Position numbers and translations under genes: made by a program. A stretch of 64,000 nucleotides of DNA from contig UCAG01000003.1 of assembly GCA_900470285.1 (NCBI GenBank), positions 124,001 to 188,000 of the forward strand, read 5' to 3'. The notes beneath the pieces were generated by a model. The model saw nothing but the letters and a program-made list of their open reading frames with translations, was not told where the DNA came from and searched no databases. Of the stretch, positions 27,877 to 39,200 are shown piece after piece. Each line of letters begins with the position of its first letter. Within the stretch, counting starts at the first letter, position 1. This DNA comes from Hyphomicrobiales bacterium (lineage in GTDB: Bacteria; Pseudomonadota; Alphaproteobacteria; Rhizobiales; Rhizobiaceae).

Positions 27877-28341
27877 TTATAGCAGCTTCTTCATCGGGAA
27901 GGTCAACATGCTAGACCTTCTCATAACCGGCTCTCCGTCAGGCAAATAACCAATTGTCTCGTAAAACTGTCTGGCGGTCGCCGTGCTGGTAAGGTGACAC
28001 ACAACCCGCCCCTGCTCCTTTAGCCAGCTCTCCAGAGCTGCCATCAAAGCCTTACTGACACCGCGACGCTGATAATCCGGTGAAACATAATTGAGCAAAA
28101 TACCGTCCGTTGCCGAGACAGCAGCAATACCAGTAATTTGCCCGTCAATCTCGGCGACAAGATAGACCTGCCCCTCGCGTGCAATCCATTCCCGCAAATT
28201 ATCCGGCGTTTTATTGGCAAGCCATGGATTCAAAATCTGCGGGTTATTCTGATGATCCGCAACACAAAGCTCCGTGATTGAGCGGCGCAGAACCGTGCAA
28301 ATCTCCGCAGCATCTTCCGCTGTCGCCACCCTTATCAGCAT
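27877..28341 (-). CDS. GNAT-family N-acetyltransferase
   Basis: A 154-residue acetyltransferase. The fold is recognisable from IRVATAEDAAEICTVLRRSI (first strand and helix), YLVAEIDGQITGIAAVS, and the acetyl-CoA loop LNYVSPDYQRRGVSKAL (the QRRGVS version of R/Q-xx-GxG/A). ARQFYETIGY is the final helix-strand. I start at the ATG at 28341, one base after the glpK stop (TAAAATG), so translation may be coupled to glpK; the frame runs on into glpK but without a ribosome site. The substrate is unknown and it need not relate to glycerol. It ends where the PBP gene ends. Confidence 0.82.
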   Translation of the reverse strand: MLIRVATAEDAAEICTVLRRSITELCVADHQNNPQILNPWLANKTPDNLREWIAREGQVYLVAEIDGQITGIAAVSATDGILLNYVSPDYQRRGVSKALMAALESWLKEQGRVVCHLTSTATARQFYETIGYLPDGEPVMRRSSMLTFPMKKLL

Positions 28342-28342
28342 T

Positions 28343-29839
28343 TTATTGTTTCGCACGGAGTGTGCTGCGTACAGACTTATGCCAGCCATTGATTTTACGT
28401 TTGCGCAAAGCGGGTTCCATCAGCGGCTCAAAACGCTGCTGTTGCTGCCAGTCTTTGGCAAAAGCCTGCATATCACCCCAGAGACCTGCCTTCATACCTG
28501 CAAGCCAAGCTGCTCCCAATGCAGTGGTTTCCAGAATAACCGGACGATCCACCGGCGCGTTGAGAATGTCCGACAGATTTTGCATCGTCCAGTCGGAGGC
28601 AACCATGCCGCCATCAACCCGCAGAACAATATCGCTGGTATCCGTTTTCCAGTCTTTATGCATCGCTTCAAGCAGATCATGTGCCTGATAGGCAACGGAT
28701 TCCAGCGCAGCTTTGGAAATCTCAGCAGGCCCCGAATTACGGGTCAGCCCGTAAATCGCGCCACGCGCTTCTGCATCCCAATGCGGTGCGCCCAAGCCCA
28801 CAAAAGCCGGCACCAGATAAACATCCTGTGTCTCATCCGCTTTGAGCGCCAGTTCACCGGACTCCGCTGCATTTTTGATGATTTTCAAACCGTCGCGCAG
28901 CCATTGCACCGCAGCTCCGGCGACAAAAATCGAACCTTCCAGCGCATAAGTCACTTCACCATTCAGGCGATAGGCAATAGTTGTCAACAAACGATTGCGC
29001 GACAGAACTTTATCCTTGCCGGTATTGAGCAGCGCAAAACAACCGGTACCGAAAGTCGCCTTCAACATGCCTTTGGCAAAACAGGCCTGACCGATCATTG
29101 CCGCATGCTGGTCGCCCGCCACACCGAGGATCGGAATTTCCGCGCCCAGCACATCAGCTTTCGTCACGCCGAAATTATCGGCACAGTCTTTCACTTCCGG
29201 CAGCATGCTACGCGGAATGTTGAACAGTTTCAGCAATTCCTCATCCCACTCATTCCTGGCAATATTGAACAACAATGTGCGGGAAGCATTGGTGGCATCG
29301 GTGGCGTGAACCTGACCGCCGGTCAGCCGCCAGATCAGAAAGCTGTCAATTGTGCCAAATAGCAACTCGCCCTTCTCCGCTTTTTTACGCGCACCGGACA
29401 CTTTGTTCAAAATCCAGGCCAGTTTGGTTGCGGAGAAATAGGGGTCAAGCAACAGGCCTGTCTTGCGGCGGATACGCGGCTCAATACCCTGCTTCTTCAG
29501 TTTCATGCAGTCTTTTTGCGTGCGACGATCCTGCCAGACAATCGCATTATAAACCGGCTTGCCGGTTGTCTTATCCCATACCACCACCGTTTCACGCTGA
29601 TTGGTGATGCCGATTGCGGCCACATCTTCCATATTGGCCTTAGCATTTTCAACTGCCTGTTTGCAGGTCGTAACAACGCTTTGCCAGATTTCCTCGGGAT
29701 CATGTTCGACCCAGCCGGATTTGGGATAATGCTGCGTAAATTCCTTTTGTCCGAGACCGATGATCTTATGATTTTGATCGAAACAGATGGCCCTGCTGGA
29801 TGTTGTACCCTGATCAATTGCCAAAATCAGTTTCGACAT
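28343..29839 (-). CDS. glpK: Glycerol kinase
   Basis: A 498-residue FGGY kinase that phosphorylates glycerol to sn-glycerol 3-phosphate with [24 protein letters not shown] contains the nucleotide-binding DQGTTSSR (9-16), then [29 protein letters not shown] (glycerol and FGGY N-terminal signature), the [16 protein letters not shown] region and [14 protein letters not shown] with the second phosphate loop. Family length is about 500. The ATG at 29839 has GGAG upstream; 70 further codons are open but begin in the promoter region. glpD, glpF and glpR are not next to it here. It is followed by the GNAT gene. Confidence 0.95.
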   Translation of the reverse strand: MSKLILAIDQGTTSSRAICFDQNHKIIGLGQKEFTQHYPKSGWVEHDPEEIWQSVVTTCKQAVENAKANMEDVAAIGITNQRETVVVWDKTTGKPVYNAIVWQDRRTQKDCMKLKKQGIEPRIRRKTGLLLDPYFSATKLAWILNKVSGARKKAEKGELLFGTIDSFLIWRLTGGQVHATDATNASRTLLFNIARNEWDEELLKLFNIPRSMLPEVKDCADNFGVTKADVLGAEIPILGVAGDQHAAMIGQACFAKGMLKATFGTGCFALLNTGKDKVLSRNRLLTTIAYRLNGEVTYALEGSIFVAGAAVQWLRDGLKIIKNAAESGELALKADETQDVYLVPAFVGLGAPHWDAEARGAIYGLTRNSGPAEISKAALESVAYQAHDLLEAMHKDWKTDTSDIVLRVDGGMVASDWTMQNLSDILNAPVDRPVILETTALGAAWLAGMKAGLWGDMQAFAKDWQQQQRFEPLMEPALRKRKINGWHKSVRSTLRAKQ

Positions 29840-30077
29840 AAATATCTCCGATTCCCAAAAACAAATTTCTGAAATTATGTGCATTTGCTTGTCCGCGTAT
29901 CTTATTCCGATCGGAGTGGGATAGGAAATCAATCCAGTGAAATGATTTCCCCGCGGAGGCGTGGCACACTTTTCGGGATACGCTAAATGTTTCAGTGCCA
30001 AATTTAAACACGCCTTGCAAATTGTAAAATCTATAGTGATAGTGTCCACTTAAAATTAGTGACAAAGGTCGATTAAA

Positions 30078-30824
30078 ATGACTGATACGCCTAAAAAAAC
30101 CATCGTACTGACCGGCGCAAGCCGCGGTATCGGCCATGCAACCGTGAAGCGTTTTTCACGGGCGGGCTGGCGTGTCATCACCTGTTCACGGCAGGATTTT
30201 TCCGACAACTGCCCGTGGCCTGCAGGACCTGAAGATCATATCAAGGTTGATTTGGCTGATCCCGAAGATATCGGCCGTGCAATTTCAGAAATCCGTCGTC
30301 GTCTGGAAGACAATGGCGGTCAGCTTAATGCACTGGTCAACAATGCCGGTATCTCACCAAAAGGCACAGGCGGCAGCCGCCTGAACTCCATTGAAACCCA
30401 AATGGCCACTTGGCGCGATGTGTTTCAAGTGAACTTTTTCGCGCCGATCATGCTGGCTCGCGGATTGTTCAAAGAACTGGAAGCGGCGCAAGGTTCCGTG
30501 GTGAATGTCACGTCTATTGCCGGTAGCCGTGTGCATCCTTTTGCAGGTACCGCTTATGCGACCTCAAAAGCAGCACTTGCAGGTCTGACCCGTGAAATGG
30601 CCTCGGATTTCGGCCCGCATGGCATCCGCGTGAATGCAATCGCTCCGGGTGAGATTGAAACTTCAATCCTGTCTCCGGGCACTGAAAAGCTGGTAGAGCA
30701 ATTGCCACTGCGTCGCCTTGGTCAAACATCTGAAGTCGCTGAGACCATCTATTATCTGTGCACTGAAGCCTCATCCTATGTGACCGGTTCGGAAATCCAT
30801 ATCAATGGCGGTCAACACGTTTAA
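30078..30824 (+). CDS. SDR-family oxidoreductase
   Basis: A 248-residue classical short-chain dehydrogenase/reductase. Motifs: TGASRGIG (12-19) for the dinucleotide, D58 after the third strand, NNAG (88-91), and the catalytic S146, Y160, K164 (YATSK). RVNAIAPGEIETSIL is the usual PG turn and GSEIHINGGQHV the usual C-terminus, both nearly consensus. Substrate unknown. It is followed ten bases later by a PfkB-type sugar kinase, so a role in sugar or sugar-alcohol oxidation is a reasonable inference, with NAD(H) more likely than NADP(H) uncertain. Confidence 0.88.
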   Translation: MTDTPKKTIVLTGASRGIGHATVKRFSRAGWRVITCSRQDFSDNCPWPAGPEDHIKVDLADPEDIGRAISEIRRRLEDNGGQLNALVNNAGISPKGTGGSRLNSIETQMATWRDVFQVNFFAPIMLARGLFKELEAAQGSVVNVTSIAGSRVHPFAGTAYATSKAALAGLTREMASDFGPHGIRVNAIAPGEIETSILSPGTEKLVEQLPLRRLGQTSEVAETIYYLCTEASSYVTGSEIHINGGQHV

Positions 30825-30834
30825 GGGTGAAAGT

Positions 30835-31773
30835 ATGATCCTCTCCTGCGGAGAAGCGCTGATTGATATGCTGCCGCGTGAAACGACAAGCGGCGAAACC
30901 GGATTTGTGCCCCATGCCGGTGGTTCAGTCTTCAACACCGCCATTGCCATTGGCCGGTTGGGTGCAAAGGCCGGATTTTTCTCCGGCCTTTCATCAGATT
31001 TTCTCGGGCAAATCCTGCGTGATACACTGGAAAAATCCCGCGTTGATACGCGGTTTTGTGCGATCTCGGATCAACCGACAACGCTTGCCTTTGTGCGGCT
31101 GAAGAATGGTCAGGCGAGCTATAATTTCTATGATGAAAATACTGCCGGTCGTCTGCTCGGTGAAGTTCAGCTGCCGGAACTGGGTGATAATATCAGCGCT
31201 CTGATGTTTGGCGGTATCAGCCTCATTCCGGAACCTTGCGGCAGTACTTATGAAGCGTTGATGCGGCGGGAAGCGCCAAACCGCGTGACAATGCTCGACC
31301 CGAATATCCGCCCCAATTTCATTCCTGACAAAGCCGCCCATCTGGCGCGGATCAAGCGGATGATTGCACTGGCTGATATTGTCAAAGTGTCAGATGAAGA
31401 CCTGCAATGGTTTGATGAAGGCACGGATCACGATATGATTATCCGCAGCTGGCTGACCGCAGACGGGCAGAGCGGACCTAAAATCATCATCGTCACTAAA
31501 GGTGCAGATGGTGCCGTGGCCTATGCAACTAGTGGTAAAATCAGTGTTGGCGGTGAGAAAGTCACAGTGGCCGATACGGTCGGTGCCGGTGATACGGTCA
31601 ATGCCGGTGTGCTGGTCAGTCTTGAAAAGCAAGGCTTGCTGAATAAGCAATCCCTTGCGGCCATATCGCAAGAGCAGCTTACCGAAGCCATCGCGTTTGG
31701 CATCAAAGCCGCAGCGATTACTGTATCGCGTGCGGGTGCCAATCCGCCATGGGATTATGAGATGAAGTCGTAA
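30835..31773 (+). CDS. PfkB-family carbohydrate kinase (fructokinase-like)
   Basis: A 312-residue ribokinase-fold sugar kinase. MILSCGEALIDMLP is the usual first strand, HAGGSVFNTAIAIGRLG the N-terminal PfkB signature (sugar-binding GG and N34), and GAGDTVNAGVL (250-260) the C-terminal signature with catalytic D253 and the anion hole. DPNIRPNFI fits fructokinase more than ribokinase. I use the ATG at 30835, ten bases after the SDR stop, preceded by GGGTGAAAG; the open frame upstream overlaps the SDR gene. With the SDR gene it forms a two-gene unit ending at a strong terminator. Substrate assignment is by resemblance only. Confidence 0.85.
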   Translation: MILSCGEALIDMLPRETTSGETGFVPHAGGSVFNTAIAIGRLGAKAGFFSGLSSDFLGQILRDTLEKSRVDTRFCAISDQPTTLAFVRLKNGQASYNFYDENTAGRLLGEVQLPELGDNISALMFGGISLIPEPCGSTYEALMRREAPNRVTMLDPNIRPNFIPDKAAHLARIKRMIALADIVKVSDEDLQWFDEGTDHDMIIRSWLTADGQSGPKIIIVTKGADGAVAYATSGKISVGGEKVTVADTVGAGDTVNAGVLVSLEKQGLLNKQSLAAISQEQLTEAIAFGIKAAAITVSRAGANPPWDYEMKS

Positions 31774-31777
31774 AAAG

Positions 31778-31805
31778 ATGGCCTCATAACTGAGGCCATT
31801 TTTTA
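31778..31805. terminator. Bidirectional intrinsic terminator (sugar kinase / pncB)
   Basis: ATGGCCTCA and TGAGGCCAT pair around TAAC, with an A-run before and a T-run after. Confidence 0.8.
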
Positions 31806-33107
31806 TACACGCACTTCTTTGGCGACACGATCTTCACCGCCGAAAAACTCGATATAGCGTTTGACCGCTTCCGGATCGCCGGTGGCCTTTGACGGATTAT
31901 CCGACAATTTCACCGCCGGACGACCATTGGCGTCAATCACCTTACAGACCAGAGAAATCGCATCCAGACCGGATACATGCTGCGGTGCGCACCCTGTAAA
32001 ATCATTGGTGAGATTGGTCCCCCAACCGAAGCTCATCCGCACACGCCCTTCAAAGTGGCGATAGGTCTCCTCGATTGTATCGACATCCAGCGCATCGGAG
32101 AAAATCAGTAATTTCTCACGCGGATCTTTGCCCTTGGATTTCCACCATTCGATAATCCGCTCCCCGCCCTCAATCGGCGGCGAACTGTCAGGGCGGAATC
32201 CTGTCCAGTCGGCAACCCAGTCCGGCGCATCGCGCAGGAATGCTGTTGTGCCGAAAGCATCAGGCAGCACGATCAAAAGATTGCCGCCATAATAACGGTT
32301 CCAGTCCTGCAACACGCGGTAAGGTGCTGAACGCAGTTCTTCATCCGTATCGGCCATAGCCGCCAGCACCATCGGCAATTCATGGGCATTGGTGCCGAGT
32401 GCTTCCAGATCCGTATCCATCGCCAGAAGCACATTACTTGTGCCGGTGAAAGCATCGCCGATGCCTTCTTTCAGCGCTTCCACACACCAGCGCTGCCAGA
32501 GGAACGAATGACGGCGGCGGGTGCCGAAATCAGAGATTTTCAAATCCGGCAATTGGCGCAGGCGATCAACCTTGCCCCACATTTTGGCCTTGGCGCGGGC
32601 ATACAGCACATCCAGCGCGAAAGGGCCGAGCGATTTCATGGCCGCGCGGGAGCGTAACTCATTTATAATTGCCAGCGCGGGAATTTCCCACATTGTCGTA
32701 TGCGTCCACGGCCCGTGGAAATGCAGCTCATATTGTCCGTCGCGCCGTGTCAGCTCATATTCCGGCAGCTGGAATGTGCTGAGCCATTGCAGAAATTCCG
32801 GCGTAAAAATCTGTTTGCGGCCATAGAAGTTATTACCGGCCAGCCAGATCATTTCTTTTTTGGTCATACGCAGGGAGCGGGCATGATCAAGCTGCGCACG
32901 TAATTCGCCTTCATCAATCTCATCCGCCAGCCGCACGGTTTTCGAGCGGTTAATCAGCGAGAAAGTAGCATCCACCTGCGGATAAAGCCCCCAGATCATT
33001 TGCAGCATCAGCAGCTTATAGAAATCCGTATCCAGCAGACTGCGGACAATCGGATCCAGCTTCCACGTATGGTTATAAACGCGCTGCGCAATATCTGTTC
33101 TGGTCAT
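31803..33107 (-). CDS. pncB: Nicotinate phosphoribosyltransferase
   Basis: A 434-residue enzyme of the NAD salvage (Preiss-Handler) pathway: nicotinate plus PRPP gives nicotinate mononucleotide, with ATP hydrolysis. [28 protein letters not shown] is the typical N-terminus, [12 protein letters not shown] holds the phosphohistidine region, and [11 protein letters not shown] and [11 protein letters not shown] are the PRPP/active-site segments. Length fits proteobacterial PncB (about 400-435). A perfect 7-5-7 dyad lies 23-41 bases before the start, so transcription may be regulated. It stands alone. Confidence 0.94.
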   Translation of the reverse strand: MTRTDIAQRVYNHTWKLDPIVRSLLDTDFYKLLMLQMIWGLYPQVDATFSLINRSKTVRLADEIDEGELRAQLDHARSLRMTKKEMIWLAGNNFYGRKQIFTPEFLQWLSTFQLPEYELTRRDGQYELHFHGPWTHTTMWEIPALAIINELRSRAAMKSLGPFALDVLYARAKAKMWGKVDRLRQLPDLKISDFGTRRRHSFLWQRWCVEALKEGIGDAFTGTSNVLLAMDTDLEALGTNAHELPMVLAAMADTDEELRSAPYRVLQDWNRYYGGNLLIVLPDAFGTTAFLRDAPDWVADWTGFRPDSSPPIEGGERIIEWWKSKGKDPREKLLIFSDALDVDTIEETYRHFEGRVRMSFGWGTNLTNDFTGCAPQHVSGLDAISLVCKVIDANGRPAVKLSDNPSKATGDPEAVKRYIEFFGGEDRVAKEVRV

Positions 33108-33129
33108 ACCAGATGTCCTTATCTGATCC

Positions 33130-33148
33130 GATGAGATTTATTCTCATC
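33130..33148. promoter_or_regulatory. Perfect dyad upstream of pncB, possible operator
   Basis: GATGAGA and TCTCATC are perfect arms around TTTAT, 23-41 bases upstream of the pncB ATG. NAD-salvage genes in other bacteria are controlled by NrtR or NadQ-type repressors; whether this is such a site cannot be told from one copy. Confidence 0.4.
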
Positions 33149-33193
33149 CTGAGCATCATTCTTGTTGGACAGACCATAAGCAGAATTCAGCAA

Positions 33194-33229
33194 AAATAAA
33201 GGGCGATGATTGCTCACCGCCCTTTATTT
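33194..33229 (-). terminator. Intrinsic terminator of the cyclic glucan synthase gene
   Basis: AAATAAAGGGCG and CGCCCTTTATTT form a 12-base stem; on the minus strand it is followed by TTTT. It lies just past the cgs stop. Confidence 0.72.
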
Positions 33230-33249
33230 AAAGTTCTGTCTGATCTGAC

Positions 33250-36200
33250 TTATTTCAGCTCAAGCACAATTTCGTGCTGTCCCTGCGTTGCCAGAGCAAT
33301 ACCGGCATCGCGTTTTTTGACTGCTTTGCCATCCACTTTCAAACTGTCCCGACCGGCTTTATTGCGCACAGTGATTTTATACAGTGCTTCACCATGACGG
33401 TAATCCAGTTCAAAACCATCCCAGTCAGACGGTAATACCGGATGGAGGAACAGCGCATTGCCGCGCTTGCTCAAGCCGAGAATACCTTCTGTTGCCACGC
33501 GGTAGAACCAGCCTGCAGAACCGGTATACCATGTCCAGCCGCCCTGACCGCGACGCGGCTCAACGGAGTAAATATCCGCTGCAATCACATAAGGCTCAAC
33601 ACGATAGGTCTCAGGATTTTCACCGTGATGCACCGGATTAATCAACGAGAACAGCTTGTAAGCCTCATCACCACGACCGAGTTTGGTCAGCGCCATAATC
33701 GCCCATGTGGCACCATGGGTATATTGCCCGCCATTCTCACGCACACCGCGCGGATAGCCTTTAATATAACCCGGCTCATGCTCAGTCTTGTCAAATGGCG
33801 GAGTGAACAGGCGCAGCAAGCCGCCCTCTTCATCCAGCAAGTGCTTTTCAAGTGAAGCCATCGCCTGATCTGCGCGTTGAGGATCAGCCACGCCGGACAG
33901 CACAGCCCAGCTTTGGGCAATCGCATCAATCTGACATTCGTCGCTCAGATGCGATCCAAGCGGTGCGCCGTCGTCGAAATAACCACGACGATACCATTCA
34001 CCGTCCCAGCCATGCTCTTCCAATGCCTTGTTCAGAGCATCCAGATGGCTCTGCATGACTTCCGCACGGCTCGTATCACCACGCGAAACACTCAGCGGAA
34101 TGAACTGCTGCAGCGTATAGCTGAGGAACCAGCCGAGCCAGACGCTCTCGCCTTTGCCTTCAACGCCGACAAGGTTCATACCGTCATTCCAGTCGCCGCC
34201 AAGGATCAGCGGCAGACCATGCTGACCGGTGCGCTGCATGGCCAGTTCCAGCCCTTTCACGCAATGCTCATAGACCGTATCGGTTTTGTCCGAGACTTCC
34301 GGCTGATAGAAAGCGTCATGTTCGCCCTCGCCCAAAGCACGGCCCTGCAGATAAGCAATTTCCTCATCAAGCACTGCCAGATCGCCGGTCACCTGCGTAT
34401 AGAGCGTTGCTGCATAGGACAACCACACCACATCATCGGAGATCAGTGTGCGCACGCCTGCACCGGTGACCGGCAGCCACCAATGCTGCACATCGCCTTC
34501 CGCAAACTGGCGACCGGCAACATTGAGCAATTGCTTACGCGCCAAAAGCGGATCAAGCATCAGCAATGACAGCGTATCCTGCAATTGATCGCGGAAGCCA
34601 TAGGCACCGCTGGCCTGATAGAAAGCAGCTCGTGCCAGAATACGCGAAGCCATACTCTGATAAGGCAGCCAGCGATTGACCATCAGATCGAAAGAACGGT
34701 CTGGCGTTTTCACCTGCAACGGCGCAGTGAAATCCTGCCATTGCTCAGAAGTACGCGCCAGCAGATCATCCATATCCAGACCGCGACCATAGGTAATCAA
34801 CCCCTGTGCCGTCTCTTCATCTTTGGCATTACCAAGAATGAAGAGGATGTCTTTGGTCTGTCCTGCACTCAACTCCAGATCATAGCTCAGAGCCGCGCAA
34901 GGATCGCGTCCAGCCTCGACTGTACCAGACAGGGACTTGCCCTGCATCACGATGTCCGGCTCGGTAACGGAGCCGGTGGCACCGATAAACTCCTGACGAT
35001 CAGAGGTGACTGATACCGGCAGAATATTTGCCGTCAGAAAGGCCACCTGCCCTGCCTTGTCGGTATGATAAGGATTACGGGCAAAGAGTGCGCCCAGTTC
35101 CTCGTCAAAACGCGGCACAATATAAGCGGCGTTTTTGGCACGGACATTGCCCAGCACCCATTCCGCATAATTATAGAGCCGCAGACGTTTCATTGACTGG
35201 CTGCGATTGACAAGACGCAGACGTGTCAGACGTACCGGCTTGTCCGGATCAACTGCCATTGTCAGTTCACAGAGCACATCGCCATGTTTAGAGGTGAACG
35301 TGCTGAAACCCTGACCATGTTGCGCTTCATAGGTTACTTCCGCATCGCGAATGACATTGGCCGTCGGTGCGAAGACCTTGCCGCTGTCACGATCCGCAAT
35401 ATAGAGGGCCTCACCCGGCAGATTGGAAACCGGATCATTCGACCACGGGGTCAGCTGATAATCACGGCTGTTACCGCTCCATGTGAAAGCGGAACCTTCT
35501 GCTGAAACATGGAAACCGAACTCCGCATTGGCAATCACATTGATCCACGGATGCGGCGTTGTGCGGTCAGCATTGAGACGCACAACATAATTGCCGTCAG
35601 CATCAAAACCACCATAGCTGTTCCAGAACTCCAGCCCGTCGCCGGAAACCTGCTTATCTGCTTTGATCTGGCGCGGCGCCACACCCGGAAGCTTAACGAC
35701 CTGCTCGTCATCTGTTTCTAAGGCGCGACGACGGCTCAGGCGCGGATCGGTGCTTTCAAGCTTGGTTTCCTTGCGGCTTGCCAGATCAACCGAAATCTCC
35801 TGAATACGCTTGAGCTGTTCGGCCAGAGAACCGTTCTGTGCATGCATCACAATGCGTGCAGCCGCCAGCAGCGTATTATAGGACGCCTCGCTCATCTGAT
35901 CACGACGCACCGTGAAGATATGCTGTTTTTGTCCCTGATGCTGCGAACGGACACGGAAGCTTTCCGTCAGCCATTCAACGGCACGCTGAGTATCCTGCGC
36001 ATAGGAGAAAGCCCGCTCATTGACCACAACCACATCAACGGTGAGACCTTTTTCACGCCAGTATTCCTGTGCTTTCAGCACACCGCGCAGCACTTCAAGA
36101 TCGGCTTCATTGTCAATCCGCAGCACGAAAATCGGATCATCGCCGGAAATCGACAATGGCCAGAGATCAGACTGTGCACCAAGCCCCGCAGCAATCACTT

Positions 36201-39200
36201 CTGACGGCTGACGCAAAGCGCGATCCGGATAGATCAGATAAGCAGCGGTTTTTTGGTAATCTGTCGCTTCTGCCGGTTTGATGCCGACATGGTGCAAACG
36301 CACTTGGCTACGTGTCCATGACAAAGTATATTCACGGGCAAAAGCCTCAGGATAACGCAGAACTGCTGCTTTCTCTTCCAGATAAGAGCGCGAACCGCCT
36401 GCCAGTGTCCAGAACACCAGCGACACTTTTTTATGCGCCGGAACACGGACACGGGTACGCAATGAGGCAACCGGATCAAGCACAGTGCCCTGACTGCCGG
36501 TAAACTTCATCTCCTGATCGAAAGCCGCCGGATTGCGCAAGGTGCGGCCACGGCCGATAAAGACACGGCGATCAGTTTCAGCTTCCGTCTCACGCACAGC
36601 GCCTGACAAATCAGTCACGAAATGCGCCACATGCACTTCCGTGTCCGACGGTGCACGCTTGCGCCGTTTGGCATAGATTGTTGTACCGTCCGGTGCGATT
36701 TCCGTTTCCACAAACATCTTGGCAAAAGCCGGATGTGCATCATCCGTATCCGGATTATTCAGCACCAGTTCCGCATAGGATGTGACCTCGATGACACGAT
36801 CGCGCGAACTGGTATTGATAATATCAATCCGGCGTCCTTCACCATCGACATCGGTGGTAACAATGGTTTCCACCACAGTCTTGATATCGCCGGAGGTCTT
36901 ATAGAACTCGGCCTTATCTTCCGTGAACACCGTCTTGGTTTCAGTTTCCAGATGACGCGACGGCTCACCGGTCGCCGACCACCAGCGACCGCTCTCGATA
37001 TCACGCAGGAACAGGAAACTACCCTGCATCCCTTCCGATGCATCCGGCTGGAAGCGGGTAATCGCCAGGTCATGCCAGCGGCTGTAACCGTTACCGGCAG
37101 CCGTCAGCATCAGCGAATACTGACCATTGGACATCAGATGCACACTGCGCGGTGCCTTCAGCGGCTCTTCGATAATACGCATCGGTGCTTCATCAAAGGC
37201 ACCGCTGTCCACACGCATCGGATTTTCCGTCTTGGCATAGACCATCGGAATTTCACGCGGTGCTTTTTCCTGCAACAGCAGTTCAGCCGCCTCAATCACA
37301 GGATCGGAATGGAAACGGCTGCGCATACGACCGTCAAAAATCACGTTATTGACGGCGATAATCGACATACCGTGGTGATGCGCATAGTAGTTTTTCACCA
37401 CAGCGCATTTTTCACCTTCACGCACACGCGACGGCGTGAAATCCACGGAATCGTGGAAGCCGTAACGTCCCAAAGCGCCAAGCTTCTGCAAGACCTTCAG
37501 ATTAGAAACCGCATCAGCCGGACGATATTGCGAGGCTAACAGGCTCGCATAAGGTGCAATCACCGCATTGCGCGACAGGCCGCGCTGCAGACCCAGTTTC
37601 GGCACGCCGAAATTGGAATATTGGTAATTCATCTGCGGATCGCGGGCATTATAAGCCGCTTCCGAAATTCCCCAAGGCAGACCGCGCGAGGTCGCATATT
37701 CAATCTGACGCTGCACAACCAGTTTGTTGGTCTGATCGAGAAGCGAGCCAAGCGGCTCATTCATCACCAATGGCGGCATCAGATATTCAAACATTGAGCC
37801 GGACCAGGACAGCAGAGCGCCTTTCCAGCCAACCGGTACCAGCAGACGGCCAAGTTTGAACCAATGCTCTACCGGCACGTCACCCTTGGCAATCGCAAAC
37901 AGGCTGGCAAGGCGGGCTTCCGAAGCCAGAAGATCGTAGCAGCTCTCGTCCAGTTCGTTTTCCTGCACGCGGAAGCCGATCGACAGCAGACGACGTTCTT
38001 TACGCTCAAGGAAACCAAATTCCATATCGAAGGCCAGCTGACGGGCGCGGCTGGCAAGGCTCTGCAACTGCAGACGCAGCTCTTCAGCATTATGCTCGCC
38101 GATCGCATCATCTGTATGGGCTTTACAGGTTTCAACCAGTGTACGCGCCCATTCCAGCGCTTCCTGTGACTGGGTGGTTTCCAGCTCGCCATCCAGCTCC
38201 AGCGCCAGCTTTTCAATATCCTTGGCGAAGAGCGAAATATTGATGGTGCGGAAGGATGCCGTTTCCGGTTCTTCGCGGAAAGACCGTACGGCACGACGGA
38301 AATTGGCAATCCGTTCTTCCAAACGGCGACGCAGTGGTCGCAGAATACGGCGATCATCCGGAATAGCGGCAATTGCCTCCTCCAGAATATCATTGACGTC
38401 GAGAATGCCCTCAAAATCACCCTGCAAATAAACGGAAGGTGCCTGCGCCCATTCTTCCAGCGCCGAAGACAGCGTAACCAGATGACCGGCCAGATTGCCG
38501 CTATCCACCGCCGACACATAAAGCGGCTGCAATGGTTTCAGCGTATCAGTCTCATACCAGTTATAAAGATGGCCGCGGAATTTCTCCATCTTCTCCATCG
38601 TGTCCAGCGTCTGGCCGATACGGGTCAGCGTATCGTTGAAGCTGATCCAGCCGAAGTCACGGGCAGAAATGATGGAAAGGAAATAGACGCCGATATTGGT
38701 CGGAGATGTGCGCATCGCCACAATACCCACCGGATCTTCCTGATAGTTATCCGGCGGCAGATGGTTGCCTTCCTCATTGGTAAAGGCTTCGAAATAGCGC
38801 CATGTACGGCGGGCATAGCGGCGCAGATCGCCTTTATCGCTGGAGCGGACTTCCAGCGTATCCTGCGGTTTGGCCGAGCGGCTCACTGCCCATGCAATCC
38901 ACGGCGAGGCAATCCAGATCACGGCAAAAGGCACGGCAATCAGCACCGCTTTGCTGCCGAACAATACCGGAAGCAGAAACGCCAGCACACCGATCAGCAG
39001 CGACGGCCACATCAGGCGCACATAGAAATCCAGCGTATCAGAGGACTTCATCTGCGCGGCTGCACGCCATGCCAGAAGATAGCGGCGCGAGACAAACAGA
39101 CGGTAGAAGGTGCGGACAATCGCATCACCCATCAGCGTCGCGCTATGAGCAATGAAGCTGAGACGCAGCGCCATATCCGCAAAAGCCAGTGTCACATCGG

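Noticed and set aside
28274-29362. A 362-codon plus-strand frame inside glpK
   Set aside because: Antisense shadow; glpK on the other strand carries all signature motifs.
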